Assembly (NCBI RefSeq): GCF_050624435.1
Contig: NC_134530.1
Location: forward strand, 145,492,721-145,556,720
DNA length: 64,000 nt
Direction of reading: 5' to 3'
From: Tenrec ecaudatus
Lineage: Eukaryota; Chordata; Mammalia; Afrosoricida; Tenrecidae
The notes under the pieces are model-generated. The model did not search any database. It saw nothing but the letters and a program-made list of their open reading frames with translations, and had not been told where the DNA came from. Position numbers and translations under genes: made by a program. Shown here one piece after another: positions 54,848-64,000 of the stretch (position 1 is its first letter; each line of letters starts with the position of its first letter).

Positions 54848-54946
54848 GCCTCCAGCGAGTTATTTATTTCAGTCAACCTCCAATCAAGCTGCAACATGAT
54901 TGACAGGCTAAACTCCATCCACAGCTTCCTCAGGAGCGATGTTGGG

Positions 54947-54983
<37 letters not shown>

Positions 54984-54998
54984 TCCCCAACTATTACA
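54467..54998 (-). mobile_element. Solo LTR with exact 5-bp TSD (AGCTG)
   Basis: A 532-bp block starts TGTGTTAGACCGGGTTAACT and ends CCCCAACTATTACA. AGCTG lies on both sides (54462-54466, 54999-55003). It includes a pure (GA)n run at 54797-54844 and a (CA)n run at 54948-54980. Confidence 0.75.
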
Positions 54999-55025
54999 AG
55001 CTGTTAAACACTTGAAGTTTTATAC

Positions 55026-55959
55026 TAGGGGGTACTCCCCAAAATAAACCCACAATTTTTCCCCTTCAAAGCTATGTATTTATTTTTTTAACAAAACAAT
55101 TTTATCACCTTCAAAGTACTCTTCATTACACTTAATACATTTGTCAAATCTGCGATTCCATTTTTGGAAACATCTTTCAAATTCATCTGTTTGGATGGCT
55201 GATAGCACCTCCCTCAATTTTTTCTTTGCCTCTTCTACATCTTCAAATAGCTAACCTTTCATGTCCCTCTTCATTGACTGAAACAAAAAGAAGTCTCATG
55301 GAGCAAGGTCAGGTGAATAAGGTGCATGGGACAAGAGAGGCATGCTGTTTCTTGCCCAACACTGGCATGCTGAGATGGCTGTGTGAGCAGGTCCATTGTC
55401 GTGGTGGGAAAACCAGCCCCCAACTGCCACAAACCAGGTCTTTTTTGTCCCACACTGTTGTACAATCTTTTCAGAACCTCTACATAGAAAGCTTGATTAA
55501 CGGTCTGATCTGGTGGAACAGACACCAAAAGCACTATGAGCTGACATTTTTGTCTGTTTGTGAAATGATGGATGTCTAGAATGAGGTTTGTCATCAACCA
55601 ACATTACACCTTTTTTTGAAATGAGAAAACCACTCAAACACTTGACTTTTTCCCATGGTGCTGTACTTGTACGCTATGTTCAACATCACAACAGTTTCTG
55701 TGGCGTATTTCTAGAACAGGAAACAAAATTTCACAGCTGCACACTGTTCTCTTAAATTGGTCATCACAAAAAATGAGGTTCAAATGAAATTGCTTTTATG
55801 AAAAAAAATTCGCTGTGACCAGAAGGAACATTTTCAGGCAATGCCACTGGGTGTACTAACTGAGTGAGTTGTTCAATGTTCACCTAGCAGGGGAAAATGT
55901 GTACTATGAAAGCTTCACCCAGAGGAGCTTTTTTCTGATTTTTTGGGAGTGCCCCCTTA
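55026..55959 (-). mobile_element. Mariner element with terminal inverted repeats
   Basis: The left end GGGGGTACTCCCCAAAATAA (55028) is inverted at the right as TTTTTTGGGAGTGCCCCC (ends 55956). TA dinucleotides lie at both outer edges (55026-55027; 55958-55959 after an extra T), the mariner target. About 0.93 kb, short of the usual 1.2-1.3 kb, so internally shortened. Confidence 0.75.
55060..55800 (-). pseudogene. Mariner DD34D transposase, broken
   Basis: Minus-strand blocks: an N-terminal helix-turn-helix region (CAAVKFCF, KYATETVVMLN, QVFEWFSHFKKG, about 55620-55740), DIHHF and KCQLIV, then KRLYNSVGQKRPGLWQ (frame 55271-55597), FSHHDNGPAHTAI in a second frame (55382-55412, second catalytic Asp) and SPDLAP*DFFLFQ, where the Cys before the third Asp is a stop. 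The C terminus FDKCIKCNEEYFEGDKI is readable at about 55090-55160. Transposase cuts and moves the element DNA; this copy is inactive through frameshifts and stops. Confidence 0.75.
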
Positions 55960-56832
55960 TATTATTTGCCTGGCCTGGGCTGCAGCGTGTTTTATGATTG
56001 CTATGCAAATTAAGTGACATATAGACTATTCAAATCAAGTAGCTAAAGCCTACTAAGCAAATGAAGTGTCTGGTCTAGCAAAGAAAATTGATCAGTTCAT
56101 GGTCCTGGTAGAACTACGACTTGACATTATCAAGGAGTTTGTTTTATAGCAATCAACCCCACGGAGGTTGGCAGACAGATGCAGCAGTAAGAAAGAAGAG
56201 AGAAGAAGCAGAGCAATTTCTTTAAACAGCTATAACATAGGTGAAAGGCTATAACGCAGAAGAAAGTGAGAAATCCAAAAGGGGCTCTGTGGGAGTCATC
56301 CGCATTATCAGAAAACGGCAGCTAAGGGAACTGAACAACATTGTTACACAGACCAGGAGCTCTGCCACTTAGCAGTGAAGAAGTGTGTGGCAGGAAGTCC
56401 AAAGGCAGGAAGACCGGTCCTCCAGGTGCCAAGAGGTAACCTAATCTGAAAAAAACTGAGAAGAACCTGTTCTCAGAGGCACGAGAGGAACTTGTTCTGA
56501 GAAGACCAAGAGGAATTTGTTCTGAAGGAGCCAAGAGTATCATGTTATGAAAGGGTTCAGAGGAGCTTGTCCTGTGGGAACCAAGAAGAGCTTGGTCTTC
56601 AGGAGGTTGAGTGGAGTCCTGAATGGTGGAGGTGTGTACATGGCAAAGGGAAGAGCCTGTTGACTGCAAGGCCAAGAGAAGCTGAGTGAGTGGCCTGCAC
56701 TCAAAAGAGGAGGGTTGAACTCTTCATTTTGGAGGTGTCTCCCAGACTTGGCATACATGCTTCCTGATCCTGATCCTTTACTTTCAGTTTGTTCTTATTG
56801 CACCCTGCTAAGCTCAATAAAGAAATCCTCAG
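55960..56832 (+). mobile_element. Unclassified LTR-like element with internal repeats
   Basis: About 870 bp lacking coding frames. It has an octamer-like ATGCAAAT near the start (about 56004), imperfect repeats of about 36 bp built on AGAGGAACTTGTTCTGA (56456-56605), and CTCAATAAAG (56814-56823), a polyadenylation signal near its end. The layout resembles an LTR, but I do not see clear TG...CA ends or a TSD and cannot name the family. The minus-strand open frames in it have no motif. Confidence 0.4.
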
Positions 56833-56945
56833 GGTGCTGTGGGTTAGGCATTGGCTGCTAAGTTAGGGAGTTCAAAAGCATCAGGTTCTTCATCAGAAAA
56901 AGATAATATTGTCTGACTCTATTAGGATTTACAATCTTGGGAGCT
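56833..56945 (+). mobile_element. AfroSINE, head and part of body
   Basis: GGTGCTGTGGGTTAGGCATT, GGCTGCTAAG, GGAGTTCAAAAGCATCAGG, CTGACTCTATTAGGATTTAC, AATCTTGGGAGC. A sense tRNA-like head with A-box- and B-box-like segments, then the body. The RTE-like end is truncated. Confidence 0.6.
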
Positions 56946-57059
56946 TTAATAAGGTAATTGTGAACTAACAAGATGTAATCAACTTCATAATGGGATCTGC
57001 TATTAGCAGACAATCAGCTGTAAGAACCTGATAGCTTTTCCCTTTCACAAAGCATTACA

Positions 57060-57850
57060 CTGGTTTATTACACTGACTTTACCATCCAGATTGGCTCTAG
57101 AAAAAAAGAAGTAGTAAGAACTCTAGATTTATAGCAAAGACATTTGCATTCCACCGGGTGGGATAAAGCCTGACCAAAAAATCCATGAACAGTACCACAG
57201 TGAAACTTATTGAGGCCTAAAATATCCTGCCTGAGATGAAGGACAAATTGTTGAGTCTGTCCCATTCTCCACCTGAAAAGGATACACAGTAATATTGGGT
57301 CTCTCTGGATTTGGAAGGCAACTTATTCCTCATTTGACCCATTTACCAAGTGGCTCAAAAAGTGTCTTGTTTTAAGGAGAACCCTGAACAAGAGCAGGCT
57401 CATCACAGTCATGCCACGCAATGTGCTGTCATACTTGTTCCATATGATGTGGCAGGTCCAATGGTTCTTGAAGTGTCAATGGCAGACAGGCATACTGTAT
57501 GTGAATCACAGCACAGACATTTAGGACTTGAACCAAATCCTTAGCCTTATCAGCAGATAATTACTCTCTAATGTTGTTGCTTATCCTTGAACTTAGTAGT
57601 GAATAAATTAATCATAAGTAGTTCACTTGGTTGGTCATTTTTCTTGGAAGAAAGGAAGGCCAGGTGTGAGACTGCATACTTATTCATGGGTTGTGGCCAT
57701 GGTTTGACTAGATTGTCAGGAATTAGGAAGGAACATAATTGAAAAAAATTACAATGAGTTTTGGGGAAGATGTAGATGGATAGAAATTATGAATGGGAAA
57801 AGAATGTGAAAACAATTATGCCCCATAGTAATGCTCACTAAAAGGCTGGT
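57060..57850 (+). pseudogene. ERV-L-like pol fragment
   Basis: Parallels 42700-43660: PIYQVAQKVSCFKENPEQEQ, QHRHLGLEPNP (frame 57350-57544), then CETAYLFMGCGHGL and MPHSNAH, the latter at the position of the RNase H HVDVHQ block in the other copy. Broken by stops and cut at 57853 by an AfroSINE. Confidence 0.55.
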
Positions 57851-57852
57851 AT

Positions 57853-58030
57853 CCACAGAAAATTCACTGTCATTGAGTTGATTTTAGTTCATAGCTACCC
57901 TATAGAGGGCTTTCAAGGCTATGAATATTTATGGAGGCAGACAGCTTCAGATTTCTCCCATGGAGAAGCTAATGGGTTTGAACTGCAAATCTTGTGGTTA
58001 GCAGTCCAATGCCTAACTAACAAAGACACT
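57853..58030 (-). mobile_element. AfroSINE, near complete
   Basis: Antisense order: CACTGTCATTGAGTTGATTT, TTCATAGCTACCCTATAGAG, GGCTTTCAAGGCTATGAATA, TTTCTCCCATGGAGAAGC, GGGTTTGAACTGCAAATCTT, GTGGTTAGCAGTCCAATGCC. The clearest AfroSINE in the window. Confidence 0.85.
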
Positions 58031-58044
58031 TTTAATAATCAAAT

Positions 58045-58405
58045 TAATAGGATGCTATCTTAGGCTGGATTCTCTCACGAAGCAAGTTGGGGCAAGTTCC
58101 AAGTTTTCTTGGGTCAGATGGTAGGCTGTCATCTTCTCCTGTCATGTATTTTCAGGGGTTGATGAATCATCAGGAAGGCAACAGGCTGGTGGCTGAAAAT
58201 ATGAAATAATCCAAGGTCTTCAGGTGAGATGGCAGGTTTCTGATGATTCCCAGGATCAGCGCGCAATATGGCAGGACATTGACTCATATCCAAAGAATCA
58301 GAGGTCAATGAGCAAGAAGCAGAATTCAGACCTAGCAAACAGCAAGCAAGCTTTTCCACACCATCAACTTATATTGGAAGCAGGCCACACCCTAGAGGAA
58401 ACTTT
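58045..58405 (-). mobile_element. LTR-like block, weak
   Basis: Starts GCTATCTTAGGCTGGATTCT and ends GGCCACACCCTAGAGGAAAC. The general layout resembles the antisense LTRs here (sentences of short GGTC/CAAGG blocks and a CACACC near the right end), but no TG...CA ends or TSD are evident. No coding frame. Confidence 0.3.
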
Positions 58406-58409
58406 CTGT

Positions 58410-58770
58410 CTTAAAAAAACAGTTTTATTGGAATATAATTCATATATCATACAGTTCAATCCTAAATTTAAAGCTGTACAATCATCACCACAATCAATTT
58501 AGAACATTTTCTTTTTTTCGTGTACTTATGTTATTAGCTCCCATTTCCACACAACCTCCCATGCCATATCCTCAAGAAACTATCAGTCCAGCTACTCTAA
58601 ATAGATTCACTTATCCTGGATTTCATATAATGAAAGTCAGACCCGCCCCAAAATCTATTCAATGACAACAAAATAAAACACAGATAAACTACAATGGAAA
58701 AGAAAGCAGAAAATATGAAAAACTAGAACAAACTTAAAATTAATCAAAAGGGAGATCAAGTGATAAGATA
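58410..58770 (-). mobile_element. Old L1 3' UTR and tail
   Basis: Antisense tail of a different, older L1 type: ACAGTTTTATTGGAATATAA, TTCATATATCATACAGTTCA, GTACAATCATCACCACAATC, continuing into an A-rich region (58660-58760). A related tail is at 60620-60720 and another inside 3640-3780. Confidence 0.6.
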
Positions 58771-59255
58771 TTACACATTAGCCTAACTTTATGCATTCCA
58801 TTTCATTTTTGATCACTTCCAATTTTCCTAGATTCATATTTTGTACATGCTGAGTTTTAATTGGTAGTATATTTTTACAGCTGTTTCTTCTTATTTTGAG
58901 TTGTGTCCCACCAGCAAATGAAGATACTAGAGGCTTTACACCCACAGGCTTACTCCATTCAAATCATTATGGCTAATTCTACTTTCAGAAGGCAGTTCTG
59001 CCTCAGTCATACCTTGAGTCTCTCCTTACCTGGGGAGCTCATCTTCTGGACTATCTCTGACAATATTAAAATAGTATCCATAAGGATTTCAGTGGCTAAT
59101 TGAAGTGGATGGCTGATTCCTTTATTATGGCTTGTTCTTCGTCTAGAAGCTTGGCTGAAACCTGTTCACTTTCAGTGATCCTGCTGGTATTTGTAAACAG
59201 CAACCCACAAATCACCACAGTATGACCATCTGACAGATAAATGGTGACAAGTACA
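58771..59255 (-). mobile_element. RTE 5' region, inverted piece
   Basis: The same blocks as 40608-41180: ATGCATTCCATTTCATTTTT, TTCCAATTTTCCTAGATTCA, GCTTGGCTGAAACCTGTTCA, ACCACAGTATGACCATCTGA. The minus-strand 5' end adjoins a plus-strand RTE piece at 59265. Confidence 0.6.
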
Positions 59256-59264
59256 ATAAACTGA

Positions 59265-59545
59265 CAGGCAAGGTAGTCTATTGAACCTAAGAAGAAAATT
59301 CAAGCCTCAAATTGCTATATTAAAAGATTCTATGGACAAAATATTGAATAATACAAGAAATAGCTAAATAAGATGGACAGAATACACAGTCGCTGTGCCA
59401 TAAATAACTCATTGCTATTTAAGCATTTCAAGAGATAGCATATGAGCAAGAACCAATGGCACTGAAGGAAGAAGTTCAAGCTACACTAAAAGCCTTAGCC
59501 AAAAACAAGGCTCTAGGAATTGATGGAACACCACTTTAGACTTTG
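59265..59545 (+). pseudogene. RTE ORF central fragment
   Basis: Plus strand reads DSMDKILNNTRNS*IRWTEYT and, with a shift, QEPMALKEEVQATLKALAKN and GIDGT, matching 22556-22804 and 29596-29826 of the minus copies. Short and broken. Confidence 0.65.
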
Positions 59546-60105
59546 AAAAACAACACAGCTGAGTAGTCAGAGTCATTTTAATGGTTCTCTCAAGAATAAC
59601 TTTTGAAGTTGTGGAATATTGTATCAGTCTGGTTCCAGACACCCTTCTGAGAAAAAGTAAACAATGGTTGAAGGTGCCACAGGGAGAACCTGACAAAGAG
59701 AACCCTAGAAAAAGGAAGAAAAGCCATGGATCCTGTTCTACCCCAGCAGGCTGCTGACGAGGTGCCAGCCACTCCACACCATAGTGGTGAGTGTGTAGCA
59801 CCCTTCCCCTTCCCCTCTCCCTCCCCCTCCTCTGATCAACTCTGCTCCCACAACATAATTGGGGAAAGGCTATGGGGGAACATGGCTGGGGGGGATACAT
59901 AGGCCTTGAACTTGTGATGAGGAGAGTCCTGAATCAGTCATTACACGCTGCCTGATTAGGAAGACTTCAGTCTGCAGTGAATTGTCTCAATGTCTGGCTG
60001 GATCTCTAAGGGTTTGGATTGTGGCAGAGTTTCCCCAGAGCATCTGGAGGAGTGACCAGCTCTGAGCAGGTTTAGAGTCAAGGGGGCACGTATTAGAGGA
60101 GATGG
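59546..60105. other. Unassigned sequence
   Basis: About 560 bp with a CCCCTTCCCCTCTCCCTCCC run (59805-59825) and no recognised repeat. The minus-strand open frame 59481-59900 (139 residues) has no known motif and low-complexity content. Could be a diverged LTR. Confidence 0.3.
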
Positions 60106-60595
60106 TCACATATATTACATCACATAATTTAGGTAATAAAGCAAGCATCTAAATTAAAAATCATTGAGATAATACAAACTATCTTTTCAGATCATAATGC
60201 TGTAAAGTTAGAAATCAATCATGGAACGATGAACTCAAAAAAATCAAATACATGGACATTTAGCAACACTTTACTTATGAACTAAATCAAAAGATTACTT
60301 GAAAGAAAGGAGAATGAATATCAAAATGCAACATGTAAAAGCCTTTGAGACGTGGCAAAGGCAGTTTATACCAGTAGCTGCACACATCCATAAGGCAGAA
60401 AGAATTCAAATAACCTTAACACATCAACTATAACAATTGGAGAAAGAGCAGCAAAACAAACCATCAGATACTAGAATAAATAATAAAGATTAGGGCAGAA
60501 ATTAATGACTCAGAAAATTTTAAATATAGGAAAAATCAATAGAAGTTGATTGTTCAAAAAGATTAACAAAATTAATAAACCTCCGGAAAACTTGG
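60106..60595 (+). pseudogene. Old L1 ORF2 fragment
   Basis: Blocks equivalent to FSDHNAVKLEINH, NTWTFSNTLLMN, CKSL*DVAKAVYTSSCTHP and a linker ending LFKKINKINKPPEN, i.e. the endonuclease end and linker of L1 ORF2, with stops. It is replaced by L1 tails from 60600. Confidence 0.6.
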
Positions 60596-60599
60596 TGGT

Positions 60600-60880
60600 T
60601 GTTTTGTTTTGTTTTGTTTTCCCCAACTGTTTTATTGGATATGATTTATATTATCATATAAATCAATAGTTCATTCACATCAAGAAGAGTTGCAATCATC
60701 ACCACCATCGGTTTGAGAACATCCTCTCTGTTCTTATAGTTAATCGATATCAGCTCTCCATTTCTCCCCAACCTCTCCTGCCAGACCAAATTGTTCTTGT
60801 TTTTCTCTTCATTTAATTATTTTATTGGGGCTCCTACGCTTCTTTGTTTTTAGAGCATTAGTCTGTATACATTTATTAAT
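60600..60880 (-). mobile_element. Old L1 3' ends
   Basis: An antisense tail of the older type (AACTGTTTTATTGGATATGA, TTCATTCACATCAAGAAGAG) is followed by a short newer-type tail piece (TTTTATTGGGGCTCCTACGC at about 60823) and an unassigned 30 bp, before the tail of L1 copy 3. Confidence 0.55.
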
Positions 60881-63800
60881 TTTTTATAAATCATTTTATT
60901 GAGGCTCATACAACTCTTATCACAATCCATAAATTCACTCAATTGAGTGAAGCACCCTTGTACATTCGTTGCCCTCATCATTCTCAAATTTTGCCTTCCA
61001 CTTGGTTTCCTGGAATCTCCCCCTCCCTCCTGCTCCCCCATCCCTAACGAACCCTTAATAACTTATAAATTATTACTCTATCCTATCTTACACTGCCCGG
61101 CGTCTCCCCTCACCCACTTTCCTGTTGCCCATCCCCCAGAGAGGAGGTTACATGTAGATCCCCGAGATCAGTTCCCCCTTTCTACACCCCCTTCCCTACC
61201 GGTGTCGCCACTCTCACCGCTGGTGTTGAGGGGTTCATCCGTCCTAGATTCCCTGTGTTTCCAGATCCCTACTGCACCGCTGTGCATCCTCTGACCTAAG
61301 CAGGTCTGCAAGGTAGAATTGGAGAGGAAGTGTTCAAGAACTAGAGGAAGGTTTTGAGTTTCATTGTTGCTATGCTGAATCCTGAGTGACTTATCTCCTG
61401 TCCACTACCCCTCTGCAAGGGATGTCCAGTTGTTTACAGATGGGCATTGGGTCCCCATCATGCACTCCCCTCATTCACGATGATATGATTTTTCGCCCCG
61501 CCTTTGTTGTTTGAAACATGGTCCCCTCGGCCCTTCATGATCACACGTGTTGGTGTGCTGCTTCCATGTGGGCTTTGTTGCTTCTGGGCTAGATGGCCAC
61601 TTGTTTACTTTCAAGCCTTAAAGTCCCCAGACGCTATATCTCTCAATAGCTGGGCACCATCAGCCTTCTTCACCACGCTTACTTATGCACACATTCGTCT
61701 TCAGTGTTTATGTGGGGAAGGTGATCACACAATGATGGTTTTTGTTCTTTGGTGTCTGCTACCTGATCCCTTCAACGCATCGTGTTCACTTAGGCTTGTG
61801 TGCTTCTTTTCTGTGGGCTTTATTGCTTCCAAGCTAGATAGCCGCTTGTTTGCCTTCAAGGCTTTAAGACCCCAGATGTTATATCTTTTTAATAGCCGGG
61901 CACCATCAGCTTTCTTCACCATGTTTGCTTATGCACACGTCTGTCTTCAGCCATCATGTTGGGAAGGTGGGTATCATGGAATGACCGTTTAGCTGAGCAA
62001 GGTGCTATTGTATTGGGGGAGTGTGCGTGAAGAGGCCCAATATCCACCTGTTACCCTACTACTGAATCTATAAATATATGCACATAGATCTATTTCCCCC
62101 ATAATCATAAATATATTTACATATGTACATGTCTGTATTTAGGCTTCTATGAATGCCCTTTGCTTCCTACTCCTTTCCTCTATTTCCTTATGCTTTCCTC
62201 CTATCCCACTACCATGTTCATCCTTCATTCTGGTTTCAGTAATTCCTCTCAGTTACCTTGCCCATAGTCACTCCCTATCAGTCCTCCATCCTCTCCCTCC
62301 ACTGGTTTTGAACCACTCATTGTTCCCTATTCCCTGGGTTGGCCAACACCTCCTCCCTTCCCCTACCTCCCACACTCTCATGTCCCTCCAGGACCGTTGG
62401 TCCTGTTATTTTTTCCTCACATTGTTTGTCCAGCCTATCTTATCTAGGTGGACCTGCAGATATAGTAATAAGTGCATACAAATGCAGATGGCTTTGACAG
62501 CACCCAAGTGGCACATAAGAACATAGCTTCGACAGCAGCAACACCAACATGCTGACAAACAAAAAAGCTACTGACATACAAAATTTAAAAGAAGAGGGAA
62601 AATAAAGCAAAAACAAAAACACAGCAAACAAAAAAATCTGTTACTAGTTTGAGGTCTGTGTTGGCCTTTAGGAGTGCTTTCTGGATGAGTCTGATGGGGT
62701 GCCATGTCCTGGCTCCAAAGACCATCCTTTATACTCCCTTGGGACCTCCTTGCTCTGCTCCCCCCACTGCTCCATTGCAAGCCCACAGTATTTTGCCTCA
62801 GTGTGGTGGGGTCAGCTCAGTTGCACATCCCCCACTGTGTCTCCGGTGCTGTCCCATGTAGGGCCATGAGTCAGTGCAGGATGTAGCATCTCACCGTGGC
62901 CAGCTGTATGGTCCTCTCTGTACAATGTGTCCTTTGAGCCGGGCTATCATCCTCTGAGCTTGGTGGACCCAAGTGTGCTCTGCTCCGTTCTTACTCCTTC
63001 CTTTGCTTCAGCTTCCTTCTGGGTGTGGGGTGTTAGGTCAGTTCCTTTCCCACGCCAGACGATCTACTTTCATTTTCTGTGGTACTCCCTTCGATTGTGG
63101 GGGTCAGGCTAATTCTGGTTGGGGCCAGCATATGGTCCAGTCTCTTCGTGGATTCCTCTGTGCATTACGTTGCCCTCCTGGTTTGGCGTGTCATGGTGGG
63201 GTCCGTATGCATGCTCCAGTTCTGTGAGGTCACAACAAATACTGCTCCCCCCATGCCATCCACTCTGTTTTGCCCCACCCCACTTCTCCCTCTCCCTGCC
63301 CCACTTCCCCTTCTTTATGCTGGGCTCTCGTGTACCTCCCTAGGTGTGGCCTGCCCTCCCTCCAACTATCTATGATTCCACCCATTTTTTGCAAGATACA
63401 TGCTTACTCTTCTATTTCTGGCATGCTGATTTACTTACCTCAGGGGACTCATGCTATACTTGTCCTTTTGAGTCTGGCTAACCTCACTTAACATAACTCC
63501 TTTCAGCTCTTCCCATGACACGACGTGTTTCATGTGCTCATCCATGCTTTTTGGTGCTGCATTGTACTCCATTTTGTGTATTTGCCAAACTTTACTAATC
63601 CACTCATCTATCGATGGAAACTTAGGCTGTTTCCAAGTCTTTGCGATCGTGAATTGTGCTGCAGTAAACATTGGAGCGCATATGACTGGTCGTGTTTTAT
63701 TTGCTGCTTCCACCCAGTAGAGGGATGGCTGGGTCATAAGGTAGATCAATTTCCATTTTCTTTAAGTATCGCCAGATTGCTTTCCACAGTGGTTATATAA

Positions 63801-64000
63801 ATCTGCATGACCACCACTTTTTGCTCTCTGATTTGCTGATTCAGGTTAGCCTCAGGGGTGTTAGGTGGTATCTCATGGTTGTTTTGATTTGCATTTCTCT
63901 TATGGCTAAGGACCTGGAACACTTTCTCATATGCTTATTGGCCATGTGGGTCTCCTCCTTAATGAAAGTCCTTTTTAGTTCTTTTTCCCACTTCCTTAAA
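60881..64000 (-). mobile_element. L1 copy 3, 3' UTR and ORF2 end (runs off window)
   Basis: The antisense tail (ATTTTATTGAGGCTCATACA) at about 60893 begins a 2.55-kb 3' UTR collinear with copies 1 and 2: repeat units at about 61500-61730 and 61745-61985 (two), a G-rich tract on the sense strand at 62360-62386 (fewer runs than others) and an A-rich stretch (62490-62640). ORF2 starts at 63435 and exits the window, so completeness is unknown. Confidence 0.8.
63435..64000 (-). pseudogene. L1 ORF2 C terminus of copy 3 (partial)
   Basis: The minus-strand frame 63435-63749 reads NKTRPVICAPMFTAAQFTIA, FPSIDEWISKVWQIHKMEYN and SEVSQTQKDKYSMSPLR, matching the last part of copies 1 and 2. The frame breaks near 63750 and ORF2-like sequence continues to the window edge (antisense GTGGTATCTCATGGTTGTTT). 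Cut by the window end. Confidence 0.75.

Noticed and set aside
59481..59900. 139-residue minus-strand open frame
   Set aside because: No motif, low-complexity Pro/Ser/Gly-rich translation of a C-rich tract, and no sign of a gene structure.

Overview
The window is eukaryotic, mammalian, intergenic DNA built almost entirely from transposable elements. No host exon, tRNA, rRNA, operon or CRISPR array was recognised. Several SINE fragments with a tRNA-like head and an RTE-like tail (AfroSINE type), repeated RTE (BovB-like) retrotransposon pieces, and L1 elements sharing a tail that ends GAGCCCC(C/T)AATAAAATG point to an afrotherian mammal. A hAT remnant at 16.3 kb would fit a tenrec-like lineage, but species is inference only.

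Layout. 1-2.1 kb: unassigned sequence, then an old L1 ORF2 piece. 2.1-16.2 kb: a plus-strand L1 split by a near full-length minus-strand L1 (3501-12320) bounded by a 15-bp target-site duplication (TSD); its tail is rearranged and holds an AfroSINE. 16.2-21.3 kb: a hAT remnant and several L1 3' ends, one split by an LTR. 21.3-31.5 kb: RTE, old L1, L1 3' UTRs, mariner and ERV-L-like remnants, and a solo LTR. 28.0-41.2 kb: one minus-strand RTE copy interrupted by a 588-bp L1 piece (30395-30982), a second near full-length L1 (31471-40607, itself carrying a solo LTR) and a 142-bp retroposed segment of unknown origin (28976-29117).

41.2-46.4 kb: a degraded ERV-L-type provirus remnant (reverse transcriptase start, RNase H, integrase and dUTPase-like regions, 3' LTR) hit by other LTRs and an AfroSINE. 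46.4-53.7 kb: a plus-strand RTE copy split by an LTR and by an old L1 (about 47.8-53.46 kb), which itself carries LTRs, an L1 3' UTR, a 49-bp L1 tip and an AfroSINE. 53.7-60.9 kb: old L1, an LTR with a clean TSD, a mariner with terminal inverted repeats, an unclassified LTR-like element, AfroSINEs, ERV-L and RTE pieces. 60.9-64 kb: a third L1 running out of the window.

Every recognised open frame is transposon-derived and broken. The most distinctive features are the L1 family's 2.6-kb 3' UTR (against roughly 0.2 kb in human L1) with an internal repeat of variable copy number and a positionally conserved G-rich tract, and the layered insertions that can be ordered by TSDs. I did not find a new multi-gene system.
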